A stretch of 64,000 nt of DNA from Marivivens aquimaris (GTDB lineage: Bacteria > Pseudomonadota > Alphaproteobacteria > Rhodobacterales > Rhodobacteraceae), in NCBI RefSeq assembly GCF_015220045.1, contig NZ_JADBGB010000001.1:2199001-2263000 (forward strand), read 5' to 3'. A program made the position numbers and the translations under genes. Under the pieces are notes generated by a model. That model saw nothing but the letters and a program-made list of their open reading frames with translations. It searched no databases and was not told the DNA's origin. Position 1 is the first letter of the stretch. Each line of letters begins with the position of its first letter. Shown piece after piece: positions 32,961 to 41,074 of this stretch.

Positions 32961-33227
32961 ATGGATTTCGACGCGAATATCGAACACCTGCGCATTGCGT
33001 ACTGGAAAATCCTGATGACGGCTGGGCCTGTGCTCGGCGTGGCGCTGGCCGTCGGTCTCGTCATTGGCATCCTTCAGGCAGCGACCTCGATCAACGAACA
33101 AACACTATCGTTCGTACCGAAGCTGGCGATTGTCATGCTGACGATGGCGCTGGCGTCGGGCTTCATGCTGACCACGATCACGGACTACTTCGCGTTCGTG
33201 TTCGAAACCATTCGCACGATGGACTGA
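32961..33227 (+). CDS. fliQ: Export gate protein FliQ
   Basis: The 88-residue protein has two membrane helices and the family sequence GLVIGILQAATSINEQTLSF followed by PKLAIV. It starts 2 bases after fliP. Confidence 0.95.
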   Translation: MDFDANIEHLRIAYWKILMTAGPVLGVALAVGLVIGILQAATSINEQTLSFVPKLAIVMLTMALASGFMLTTITDYFAFVFETIRTMD

Positions 33228-33231
33228 CGCG

Positions 33232-34038
33232 ATGGAGGGTGGTGCATTCCTTCCCGGCGCGGAGTTGACTGACGTGGTCTTTTGGATCACGCAGTTCTTC
33301 TTCCTGTCGCTGCGGATCGGAGCGTTCCTCCTCGCTGGCCCCGGTTTCGGCGGCCGCTATGTCCCCTTGCCCGTCCGCATCGTCGCGACCATCGTGATGA
33401 CGCTTCCGCTGGTCGGCAATGTGCCCGTCCCGACGATCGACCAGCTTTCGCAACTGTCGATGTTCAAGCTCGTCGGGATGGAGATCGCTATCGGCCTTGG
33501 CGCGGGTATTCTGCTGACCACACTGTTCGGTGCCGCCGCGATTGCGGGCGACCGGATCGCGAACACGGCGGGCCTTGGCTTTGCTGCGCAGCTTGACCCT
33601 TCTGCTGGCGGACAAACCCCTGTTGTGGCGCAGATTTTCGGCATCCTGCTACTGCTGATCTTCATCGGCACGAACGGTCATCTGACCGCGTTCCGCATCA
33701 TCCTCGAAAGCTACACGCTGGTGCCGCCGATGGGGTCGTTCAATCCCTACGCGATGATCGACGCGATCATCATGGCGGGCGGCCAGATGTTCGCGCTTGC
33801 CGCGCGGATCATGATGCCGGTCGTCGCGGCGCTTTTGCTGATCAACATCATGATTGGCGTCTTCACCCGTTCGGCACCGCAGCTGAACGTTTTCTCTTTT
33901 GGTTTTCCGGTCACGATGACCGCCACGATTGTCCTGTTGTTCCTTACGGTTCCGGGCACGGCGGCGGCGTTTGACGTGCTGATCCACGACGCACTATCGC
34001 TCATGTCGGAAATGATTTTGGAGGTCGGCCGTGGCTGA
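33232..34038 (+). CDS. fliR: Export gate protein FliR
   Basis: The 268-residue protein has about six membrane helices. It contains FFLSLRIGAFLLAGPGFGGR near the start, the AGLGFAAQLDPSAGGQ-type loop (TAGLGFAAQLDPSAGGQTPV) and the QLNVFSFGFPVTM helix near 225. FliR completes the FliPQR pore. It overlaps the GTG start of flhB by 8 bases. Confidence 0.95.
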   Translation: MEGGAFLPGAELTDVVFWITQFFFLSLRIGAFLLAGPGFGGRYVPLPVRIVATIVMTLPLVGNVPVPTIDQLSQLSMFKLVGMEIAIGLGAGILLTTLFGAAAIAGDRIANTAGLGFAAQLDPSAGGQTPVVAQIFGILLLLIFIGTNGHLTAFRIILESYTLVPPMGSFNPYAMIDAIIMAGGQMFALAARIMMPVVAALLLINIMIGVFTRSAPQLNVFSFGFPVTMTATIVLLFLTVPGTAAAFDVLIHDALSLMSEMILEVGRG

Positions 34039-35179
34039 GGACGATAGCGGCGAAAAGTCAAACGAACCAACCCCGCGGAAAAAGGAAAAAGCGCGGGAAG
34101 AAGGTAAGGTTGTTACCTCCAAAGAAATGTTCGTCTTTGCCTGCATCGCAACTGGCACGCTGCTGCTGGCGATGGTGCAGTCGATGTCCACCACCGTAGG
34201 CGGCATGTGGTCGAATTACTTCGTCATCCGCTCGGGCACCGATCTGGATCAACATCTGCTCATCATGCTTGGCCAAGCGTGGAAGCACGTTCTGGTCGTC
34301 GGTTTGATGGCGGCGGTGCCTATTGGTTTGGTCGTGCTTGGCCTGCAAGCCGCGATGGGCGGCATCCAGTTCGCACCGAAGGCCCTTGGCTTCAAACCCG
34401 AAAAGCTGGACCCGCTCAAAGGTCTGGCGCGGATGGTGTCGAAGCAGGCATTGGTCGAGCTGGTCAAAGGCATCCTGAAAGTGTCGATGCTCGCTGTCGT
34501 GGCGGGATATCTGCTTTACGGGATGCTGCCGCGCCTTGACCGTCTTTGGGCAACCGACGTGTCGACCAGCCTCAACGTGGTTCTGAGCGATACGGTCCTG
34601 ATGCTCGGCGGGTTGTCTGTGGTGCTTCTGGTCATCGGGGCGATTGACCTGATCTGGCAGATGTATTCGATGAAGCAGCAGCTGATGATGACCTTCAAGG
34701 AAGTCCGCGACGAAGCTAAGGAAACCAACGGCTCGCCCGAACTGAAAGGCAAGATCCGCCAGAAGCAGTTCGAAATGTCCCGCCGAGGCGCGCAGGAACG
34801 TGCCGCGCTCAAGGACGTGCCGAAGGCTACCGCGATCGTCACGAACCCGACCCACTTCGCCATCGCGCTACGCTATGTTCCGGGCGAGATGCCCGCCCCT
34901 GTCGTGCTTGCCTCGGGCAAGGGTCACATGGCGCACGAGATCATCAAACTCGGCAAGAAGAAGGGCATCCACACCGTCCGTGTCCCGCTGCTTGCCCGTG
35001 CGCTCTACTTCACCACACAGATCGGACAGGAAATCGACGAGCGCCTCTTTACCGCCGTCGCTGTGCTGCTGGGTTACGTCTACCACGTCGACCGCGGCTA
35101 CATGGGCGAAATGCCCGACATCGACCTGCCTGACGAACTGCACCTGAACGAATTCGGACGCCGGATGGACGAGGAATAA
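34031..35179 (+). CDS. flhB: Export specificity switch protein FlhB
   Basis: The 382-residue protein begins with GTG. The cytosolic start has SNEPTPRKKEKAREEGKV, followed by four membrane helices (about 30-205). The C-terminal domain has the autocleavage motif NPTH with Asn near 272 (AIVTNPTHFAIALRY). Cleavage and interaction with FliK switch export from hook to filament proteins. Confidence 0.96.
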   Translation: MAEDDSGEKSNEPTPRKKEKAREEGKVVTSKEMFVFACIATGTLLLAMVQSMSTTVGGMWSNYFVIRSGTDLDQHLLIMLGQAWKHVLVVGLMAAVPIGLVVLGLQAAMGGIQFAPKALGFKPEKLDPLKGLARMVSKQALVELVKGILKVSMLAVVAGYLLYGMLPRLDRLWATDVSTSLNVVLSDTVLMLGGLSVVLLVIGAIDLIWQMYSMKQQLMMTFKEVRDEAKETNGSPELKGKIRQKQFEMSRRGAQERAALKDVPKATAIVTNPTHFAIALRYVPGEMPAPVVLASGKGHMAHEIIKLGKKKGIHTVRVPLLARALYFTTQIGQEIDERLFTAVAVLLGYVYHVDRGYMGEMPDIDLPDELHLNEFGRRMDEE

Positions 35180-35180
35180 T

Positions 35181-35387
35181 ATGGGTACCAGTCGCAATTC
35201 ACGCTCGACCGGAGAGATGATCTCTACTTTTGCCTTCGCAGGGATGGCGGCAAAGCTGACGTATAATGCGCTCGAATGGGATGGCGGGTTGTTGGCGCAT
35301 ACGGCCCTTTGGCTGAGCGCGATTGCCTGCTTTCTCGGCGCTTTGCGCTTCCCGCTTCAGGCAATCAAGGACCGCAGGCGCCGCTAG
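35181..35387 (+). CDS. Small membrane protein after flhB
   Basis: The 68-residue protein has hydrophobic stretches around 14-28 and 38-56 (LAHTALWLSAIACFLGALRF) and a basic end (KDRRRR). It starts one base after the flhB stop and so belongs to the fliO operon. I recognise no family. Confidence 0.5.
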   Translation: MGTSRNSRSTGEMISTFAFAGMAAKLTYNALEWDGGLLAHTALWLSAIACFLGALRFPLQAIKDRRRR

Positions 35388-35388
35388 G

Positions 35389-35403
35389 TGGCACGGCCCT
35401 TGC
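35389..35403 (+). promoter_or_regulatory. Sigma-54 promoter for the MotF-like gene
   Basis: TGGCAC-GGCCC-TTGC is a perfect match, one base after the stop of the preceding gene. It predicts RNA starting near 35415, 23 bases before the ATG at 35438. Confidence 0.93.
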
Positions 35404-35437
35404 AAGCCACTGACAAGCTCGATTTTCGGAGAACACC

Positions 35438-36274
35438 ATGCCACCGCGTAAGCCCAAGCGTACAAGCTCGAAGCCTGACGACGAAGAAGAAATGACCGAA
35501 GCCGAACAGCTGACGGATTCGATCAATCGCGCGCTGGAATCGGCGCGTCTTGCTGACGACGCCGCACAGGATATCGAGACGATCAAAAAGGCGCACGACG
35601 CATTCGTGGTCAAAGTCCAGCAGTCGCAAAAGAAGCTCGGCGCGATGGCGATCGGTGCTCTGGTCGGCGGTCTTTTGGCCACGACCATTGCGGGCCTGAT
35701 CTATTTCCGCAGTGTGAATGACCTGCGCGAGAATGCAGAACTTCAGGCAGAGGCGCTGGCGGCCATCGTCGCACAGACCGCCGCCCTGCAAGAGGTCGTC
35801 ACCCAAGCGGGCAACCAGCAAGGCGCGATGCAGACCGTTCTGACCTCGCACATTGACGAGGCGACCGAACGTCTGTCCGCCGAAATGGCGCTGATGGCGA
35901 CGCAGGCTCCTGTGCCCGAGCCGGAGGAAGCCGGAACGGACGACAACATGGTTCCGCAGATGATGAGCGGCGTGAATGACACCATCACGGCCAAGATCGA
36001 TGAAGTGCACGAAGACCTTCTGGGCGCGATCACGGACCTTGATCTGTCGCTGACCAACATCATCACGGAAACCTCTGGCGGCATGGGTGACGAGACCCGC
36101 GCCCAGATGACGGAGATGATTGGCGAGCTGCGCACCGCGATTGCGGCGGCACAGACTGCGGCGGCCCGTCCGGCTCCGGCACCAACGCCGACACCGACGC
36201 GCGCGGCCACGACGACACGCCCCGCGCCGCGTCCGGCACCCGCGCCGGCACCAAACCCTTTCAGCATTCCGTAA
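35438..36274 (+). CDS. Bitopic coiled-coil protein under sigma-54 control (MotF-like)
   Basis: This is a 278-residue protein. Residues 1-65 are cytosolic and charged, with a coiled coil. One membrane helix spans about 68-90 (AIGALVGGLLATTIAGLIYF). The periplasmic part (about 95-240) is predicted helical with acidic and Ala/Thr-rich segments, and the end is an Ala/Pro/Thr repeat (APTPTPTRAATTTRPAPRP). R. sphaeroides MotF is a single-pass protein of similar length needed for rotation and, as I recall, encoded beside rpoN2. Position between flhB and rpoN2 and the sigma-54 promoter fit. Sequence alone does not prove it. Confidence 0.6.
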   Translation: MPPRKPKRTSSKPDDEEEMTEAEQLTDSINRALESARLADDAAQDIETIKKAHDAFVVKVQQSQKKLGAMAIGALVGGLLATTIAGLIYFRSVNDLRENAELQAEALAAIVAQTAALQEVVTQAGNQQGAMQTVLTSHIDEATERLSAEMALMATQAPVPEPEEAGTDDNMVPQMMSGVNDTITAKIDEVHEDLLGAITDLDLSLTNIITETSGGMGDETRAQMTEMIGELRTAIAAAQTAAARPAPAPTPTPTRAATTTRPAPRPAPAPAPNPFSIP

Positions 36275-36294
36275 CACTGTCGTAAAGTCAGCAC

Positions 36295-37044
36295 ATGGCG
36301 GATGATCAGGTCGATGACGAAGCACCGGCCGCCGGCGCAGCGCCTCAAACAAAGGCTGCGCCGACGGGGACGGTGAAGCTTGCGAACCGCAAGCTGACGG
36401 CAGCGGGCAGTATGCTTGGGCTGCGCCCCGGCGATGTGCTGGCGGGCGTGAATGGCGCGCCTTTCATTGGCACTGTCCAGGACCTCAACGCGCGTTTCAA
36501 ACAGAGCGGCGGCAAGCCTTTGGCGCTGAGCTTCAGGCGGGGGAAGATCGACCTGACCGTTCTTGCGGACCATCCGAACCTTGGCAAATGGGAAGCAACC
36601 GATCCCGTATCGGGATGGACGGGTGACGGTGATGATCCCGTGATGATGCGCAATTGGGAAGTGCTACGCGCCAGCGATGGCAGCTACGACCTCCATTCGC
36701 TTTCGCCCGATAACCTCGCGCTGTTCTTGCCGCCTGTCTGGCTGCTCAAGAGCCGCCTGTGGGTCGCGACCGCTGCGATTATCGCGGCACTGGTCACGGC
36801 GGGGATGATCTGGATCCCGCTGGCTGCCGTTGTCTACATTCTCGCGGGCCTGACGCTGCGCAAATCCGGCGCAACGCTCTATCGTCTGGACAGGATCAAC
36901 ATGGGCATGGCGCCCTACGCCATCGTTGCCGCCACGACCGAAGCAGGCGCGCACGCCGCCTACGGCAAGATCGATCCGAAGGGCAGATTCATGTTCGCCG
37001 CCCCCAAGGAGGAGACGGCGGAACACGAACTAACAGAGGACTAG
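36295..37044 (+). CDS. PDZ-like membrane protein of unknown role
   Basis: The 249-residue protein has an Ala/Pro-rich start, then a PDZ-like fold (about 28-100) with GLRPGDVLAGVNGAPFIG, the typical turn for peptide-binding PDZ repeats. Two hydrophobic helices (about 155-192, WVATAAIIAALVTAGMIWIP and onward) follow, then a cytosolic or periplasmic tail with an acidic end. It lies 20 bases after the MotF-like gene and 7 bases from the convergent rpoN2 stop, with no terminator visible. It presumably shares the sigma-54 promoter at 35389. Confidence 0.55.
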   Translation: MADDQVDDEAPAAGAAPQTKAAPTGTVKLANRKLTAAGSMLGLRPGDVLAGVNGAPFIGTVQDLNARFKQSGGKPLALSFRRGKIDLTVLADHPNLGKWEATDPVSGWTGDGDDPVMMRNWEVLRASDGSYDLHSLSPDNLALFLPPVWLLKSRLWVATAAIIAALVTAGMIWIPLAAVVYILAGLTLRKSGATLYRLDRINMGMAPYAIVAATTEAGAHAAYGKIDPKGRFMFAAPKEETAEHELTED

Positions 37045-37051
37045 GTAAAAA

Positions 37052-38371
37052 TCAGGCAGCGCCCGCAACGACCGCGCGGCGGCGGCGCTGGACCGAGCTG
37101 GGGATGTTCAGCATCTCGCGATACTTGGCGACGGTGCGGCGGGCCAGTTCGGTGCCTTCGTCTGCCAGAGTTTTGACGATCGCGTCGTCGCTCAGTGGGC
37201 TTTCCGGATTTTCGTTCGACACGAGCTGCTTGATGCGGTGACGCACAGCGGCTGCCGAACCCGAGCTATCGCCCTTCGCACCCAGAGCCGCATTGAAGAA
37301 CGCCTTGAGAGGCAGCGTGCCCTGCGGGGTCTGGATCAGCATACCGTTGGTGACGCGGCTGACGGTGCTTTCGTGTACGCCAACAGCATCCGCGATTTCG
37401 CGCAGGATCATCGGACGCAGGTGCGACGGGCCGTTTTCAAGGAACTCTGCCTGACGCTTTACGACTTCGGCGCCGACCTTCAGCGTGGTCATGTTGCGGT
37501 GCTCAACAGCGCGCTGGAGCCAGCGTGCGACGTTGACGCGATCCTCCGCCCACGCCTTGCCGTCAGCGGTGCGGCGGAGGCTCTTGATGGTGTCGTTGGT
37601 ACGCACCTGTACGGTGGGAAGAGTCGAGCGGTTAAGGTCGATGTTCCAGCCATCCTCGCCCTTCGTCACAATAAGATCCGGCGGGCGCTGCGGGGAGACG
37701 GAACCTTCGTATACGGCACCCGGCTTAGGGTTGAGTCCGCGCAGTTGGCGCAGCACAGGACGAAGGGTTTCAAGGTCGGTGCGGCAAGCCTTCGACAGAC
37801 CCTTGAGGTCGGCGTTGGCGAGCAGCCCGAGGTTGTTCAGTACACCTTCGAACACCGGCGACATGATGTCGAGGTCGATCGCTTGAAGGCGCAAACACTC
37901 GGCAAGGTCGCGAGCGAAGAAACCCGCAGGCTCAATGGCTTGCAACTTCGTGAGCAGTTCTTCGGCGTCCTCAATGGTCATGTTGCCAGTCATGGCAATC
38001 ACTTCCAGAGGTTGACCCAGCCAGCCCGACGGCTCCAGCGCATCAAGGAAAGCTTCGGCACGCTGGCGGCAGGTGGCGCACAGATCAAGGCGGTCGATCT
38101 CTGCGGTTGCATGGGCGTAGATCGACGGACCCGGATCAGCGGCCAGATTGCCGATGCGATCCCAGTCGTCCGAGGCATTGCGCGACGACGACGGCAGAGC
38201 CGGCGCGGCGGGCAGTTTCACTTCGACGAACGGGTTTTCTTCTGCCTGTTCTTCGATGAACGAAGCGAGATCCTGGTTGCCGAGTTGAAGAAGATGAATT
38301 GCCTGTTGCAGCTGCGCGGTAACAACAAGCGACTGTCTCTGACTAACAATTTGGGACGTATTGAGCTGCAT
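37052..38371 (-). CDS. rpoN2: Flagellar sigma-54 factor (RpoN2-like)
   Basis: The 439-residue protein has all RpoN regions: a Gln/Leu-rich region I (SLVVTAQLQQAIHLLQLGNQ), the core-binding domain (about 80-230), a central helix-turn-helix region with MILREIADAVGVHESTVSRV, and the RpoN box ARRTVAKYRE at about 410-419. It reads the TGGCAC-N5-TTGC sites in this window with FleQ/FleT. The ATG at 38369-38371 has a GGAGG site just upstream and an earlier frame start at 38395 is less likely. No sigma-54 site precedes it. Its place inside the flagellar island matches R. sphaeroides rpoN2, which is dedicated to flagella. Confidence 0.94.
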   Translation of the reverse strand: MQLNTSQIVSQRQSLVVTAQLQQAIHLLQLGNQDLASFIEEQAEENPFVEVKLPAAPALPSSSRNASDDWDRIGNLAADPGPSIYAHATAEIDRLDLCATCRQRAEAFLDALEPSGWLGQPLEVIAMTGNMTIEDAEELLTKLQAIEPAGFFARDLAECLRLQAIDLDIMSPVFEGVLNNLGLLANADLKGLSKACRTDLETLRPVLRQLRGLNPKPGAVYEGSVSPQRPPDLIVTKGEDGWNIDLNRSTLPTVQVRTNDTIKSLRRTADGKAWAEDRVNVARWLQRAVEHRNMTTLKVGAEVVKRQAEFLENGPSHLRPMILREIADAVGVHESTVSRVTNGMLIQTPQGTLPLKAFFNAALGAKGDSSGSAAAVRHRIKQLVSNENPESPLSDDAIVKTLADEGTELARRTVAKYREMLNIPSSVQRRRRAVVAGAA

Positions 38372-38507
38372 GGTTCTGACCTCCGATGAACCCAAACTGC
38401 AGCGATTCTGGAGAAATTTAAAAAAATCTATTTGACAGCCCTAAAATGACGGAAAACCGGTGTCGGAATAATGGCGTACACCAAATAAGTAATTGAAATA
38501 AAAGAAA

Positions 38508-38530
38508 CCCCGGCGAACCAGTCGCCGAGG
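38508..38530 (-). terminator. Terminator after fliC
   Basis: A 9-bp stem with one mismatch (38508-38516 with 38522-38530) is followed on the minus strand by TTTCTTTTATTT. It also has a run of seven T on the + side. It separates fliC from the rpoN2 promoter region, which is AT-rich and shows no clear consensus. Confidence 0.8.
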
Positions 38531-38555
38531 CTTTTTTTGAGGTGTCGGTTTTCCG

Positions 38556-40040
38556 TCAGCCGCGGAGCAGCTGGAGAACACCCTGCTTCGAGGAGTTCGC
38601 CTGAGCGAGCATCGCGGTCGCAGCCTGGCTGAGGATCTGGCCGCGGGCCAGGTTGGTCGATTCCTGAGCGAAGTCTGCGTCCATAACCTGCGACTTAGCG
38701 GCCTGAACCGAAGTCGAGATGTTGGTCAGGTTCGAGATAACCGAGTCGAGGCGGTTCGAAACTGCACCGAGGTCAGCACGGCTATCCGAAATCTTCGAGA
38801 GTGCGACGTCGATCACCTTCAGCGCGTCGTTGGCGCCTTCAGCGGTGGTGATGTCGACTTCCGAAACCGCGCTCAGCGACGATCCGAAGTGCAGGTTGGC
38901 TGCGGTGGTGTTGAGGAACGATTCCGAAGTGTTCGCAACGTCGGCAACGTCGGTAGCGACCGAGAAGGTGTTGGTCGACGTCATGTTGACCGAACCCTTC
39001 ATGTTGACCGTGTCGGTGGTGCCGGCAGTGGTCGGGTCGAGGTCGAAGGTCGCAGCACCGTCACCCGAGGTGATGGTCATGGTCGACGAAGCGGTCGACG
39101 AAGCGAAGTTCTCGATCTTGATGTCGTCGCCGTCGACGTCCGACAGGACGATGTTGCCGTCGTCGTTGATCTCTGCGGTAACACCGGTCTGCGAGGACAG
39201 GTCGTTGATCGCGTCACGCAGCGATTCCAGACGCTCGCCGCCGTTCGGGTCTGCTGCCGGTACTGCAACTGCCTTGGTCGAGACACCGTTGATGTCGAAC
39301 TGGACGGTCGAAGCGACAGCCGAACCTGCGGCTTCCGGACCTTCGAGAACTGCGGTGGTCTTTGCAGTAGCCGAGACGCCGGTCGACGACGAGATGCCGT
39401 TGATGCGGGCAGCGATGTCCTTGGCGGAGTCGGTTGCGGTGGTGGTCAGCGTTTCCGAACCGCGGTGGCCCGAGATGGTGACGGTTTCAGCGTCGAACGA
39501 GGTGGTCGACTGTTCCGAGGTCAGCTCGTGTGCACCGATGTCGGTCGCTTTCGCGCTGTCGACGTCGATCTGCATGGTGGTGCCAGCGTCGGCGCCGATC
39601 TGCAGCTGCTTACCTTTGAACGAACCGTCGAGGATGTTCATGCCGTTGAAGGTGGTGGTTTCAGCAACGCGGTCGACTTCTGCAATGAGCTGCTTGGCTT
39701 CTGCCATCAGCGAGCCACGGTCCGAAGCAGTGTTGGTGTCGTTTGCCGACTGAACTGCGAGTTCACGCAGACGCTGCAGCATGTTCGAGACTTCCACGTG
39801 TGCACCTTCAGTGGTGTCTACGAGGTTCTTACCGTCCGAAGCGTTACGAATTGCCTGGTTCAGACCCATGACCTGTGCAGTCATCTTTTCGCCGATGGCC
39901 ATACCGGCGGCGTCGTCCTTAGCAGCGTTGACGCGCAGACCGGTCGAAAGGCGGGTCATTGCGGTGTTAAACTCGTCATTCACGCGAGCCATGTTGGACT
40001 GTGCGTTGATGGCGCCGATGTTAGTATTAATCGTAGTCAT
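38556..40040 (-). CDS. fliC: Flagellin FliC
   Basis: The protein has 494 residues, counted from the ATG at 40038-40040, which follows a CGGAGG ribosome site. The N-terminal D0/D1 has TTINTNIGAINAQSNMARV and LSTGLRVNAAKDDAAGMAIG. The C-terminal D1/D0 has RADLGAVSNRLDSVISNLTN and ends in QGVLQLLRG. The central 150-400 is a Ser/Thr/Asp/Ala-rich variable region, surface exposed in the filament, without cysteine. An upstream start at 40103 lies in the promoter. A sigma-28-like promoter precedes it, so it is expected late, after FlgM export. Confidence 0.95.
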   Translation of the reverse strand: MTTINTNIGAINAQSNMARVNDEFNTAMTRLSTGLRVNAAKDDAAGMAIGEKMTAQVMGLNQAIRNASDGKNLVDTTEGAHVEVSNMLQRLRELAVQSANDTNTASDRGSLMAEAKQLIAEVDRVAETTTFNGMNILDGSFKGKQLQIGADAGTTMQIDVDSAKATDIGAHELTSEQSTTSFDAETVTISGHRGSETLTTTATDSAKDIAARINGISSSTGVSATAKTTAVLEGPEAAGSAVASTVQFDINGVSTKAVAVPAADPNGGERLESLRDAINDLSSQTGVTAEINDDGNIVLSDVDGDDIKIENFASSTASSTMTITSGDGAATFDLDPTTAGTTDTVNMKGSVNMTSTNTFSVATDVADVANTSESFLNTTAANLHFGSSLSAVSEVDITTAEGANDALKVIDVALSKISDSRADLGAVSNRLDSVISNLTNISTSVQAAKSQVMDADFAQESTNLARGQILSQAATAMLAQANSSKQGVLQLLRG

Positions 40041-40099
40041 AGGTGCCTCCGATAGGGTTGGCGGGTTGTTGGTGACGCGCCGTGCAGCGCTTGTCATCC

Positions 40100-40125
40100 T
40101 CAACGGCTCCCTGAGAATTTGTTTA
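40100..40125 (-). promoter_or_regulatory. Sigma-28-type promoter for fliC
   Basis: On the minus strand TAAA (40122-40125) and GCCGTTGA (40100-40107, six of eight to GCCGATAA) are separated by 14 bases. RNA would start about 93 and 40040 apart by roughly 50 bases, giving a short leader. A partial sigma-54-like string nearby is rejected. Confidence 0.65.
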
Positions 40126-40190
40126 GCACGAAATGAAAAATTGTGCCGCGGCAGGACCTTACCGCTCTACTGACTCTATACGCACGTAAG

Positions 40191-40205
40191 CGGCACGGTT
40201 TTTGC
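40191..40205 (+). promoter_or_regulatory. Sigma-54 promoter for motA-motB-fliD
   Basis: CGGCAC-GGTTT-TTGC is one base from consensus. It predicts a start near 40217, giving a 90-base leader before motA, whose ATG has a CCGGAG site. The divergent fliC promoter lies 66 bases away. Confidence 0.88.
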
Positions 40206-40306
40206 CCACGTATCCGGCACCCGTTGCGCGTGGATTTTCGCGTGTCTGCTGAAATTCTTCAGCCACATGCCGTTAACCCATAAGCAACCGGAACCGGAGT
40301 TAGACT

Positions 40307-41071
40307 ATGGATCTTGCATCGCTTATTGGCCTTATCGGCGCGATCGGAATGATCGTCGGCGCTATGATCAGCGGTGGCGGCGTTGGGCCGTTCATCGATG
40401 TACCTTCGATCCTCATCGTTTTCGGCGGGACGCTCTTTGCGGTAATGTATCTGCTGCCGATGGGTGTGTTCCTCGGACACTTCGGTGCGATGGCCAAATG
40501 CTTCATGCCGTCCACATTCAAGACCGATCAGCTGATCGAGAAGATGGTGGAACTATCGAACCTCGCCCGCAAGGACGGGATGATGGCCCTCGAAGGTCAG
40601 CAGGTCACCGACAAGTTCTTCGAGAAAGGCCTCCAGATGCTTGTCGACGGTGCGGACGAGCAGAAGATGGCCAAGCAGCTCAAGCAGGAAATCGAAGCGA
40701 TGAAGCGTCGCCATGCCGCCAATCAGTCCGGCGTCAAAGCGTGGATCGACATCGGTCCTGCGATGGGCATGATCGGTACGCTGATCGGCCTCGTTCTGAT
40801 GCTTGGCAACATGGCCGACCCCAAGGCCATCGGCCCCGCGATGGCGGTGGCACTTCTGACGACTCTATATGGCGCGTTCCTTGCGAACGTGCTTTTCGGT
40901 CCGATGCTGGCCAAGCTCGAAGGGTATTCGGCTGATGAAGTCGTCTACCGCGAACTCGTCATCGAAGGCCTTCGCGGCATCGCCAAAGGCGACAGTGGCC
41001 GCAACATTCAGGATCAGCTCGTCACTGCCCTTGCGCCGAAAGAGCAGCAGAAAATGGCAGAGGCTGCGTAA
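40307..41071 (+). CDS. motA: Stator subunit MotA (PomA-like)
   Basis: The 254-residue protein has four membrane helices: about 3-22 (LASLIGLIGAIGMIVGAMIS), 30-50, and the pair at 146-165 and 178-200 (WIDIGPAMGMIGTLIGLVL, then GPAMAVALLTTLYGAFLANV). The cytosolic loop carries conserved charges (KMVELSNLARKDGMMALEGQ and EIEAMKRRH). The sequence is closer to Vibrio PomA than to E. coli MotA in length (254 against about 295) and in the start. It is in one operon with motB and fliD. Confidence 0.94.
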   Translation: MDLASLIGLIGAIGMIVGAMISGGGVGPFIDVPSILIVFGGTLFAVMYLLPMGVFLGHFGAMAKCFMPSTFKTDQLIEKMVELSNLARKDGMMALEGQQVTDKFFEKGLQMLVDGADEQKMAKQLKQEIEAMKRRHAANQSGVKAWIDIGPAMGMIGTLIGLVLMLGNMADPKAIGPAMAVALLTTLYGAFLANVLFGPMLAKLEGYSADEVVYRELVIEGLRGIAKGDSGRNIQDQLVTALAPKEQQKMAEAA

Positions 41072-41074
41072 GCC

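Noticed and set aside
40140..40165. Sigma-54-like string CGGCAC-AATTT-TTCA upstream of fliC
   Set aside because: The -12 element has no GC; the sigma-28-like site nearer the gene is the better explanation.
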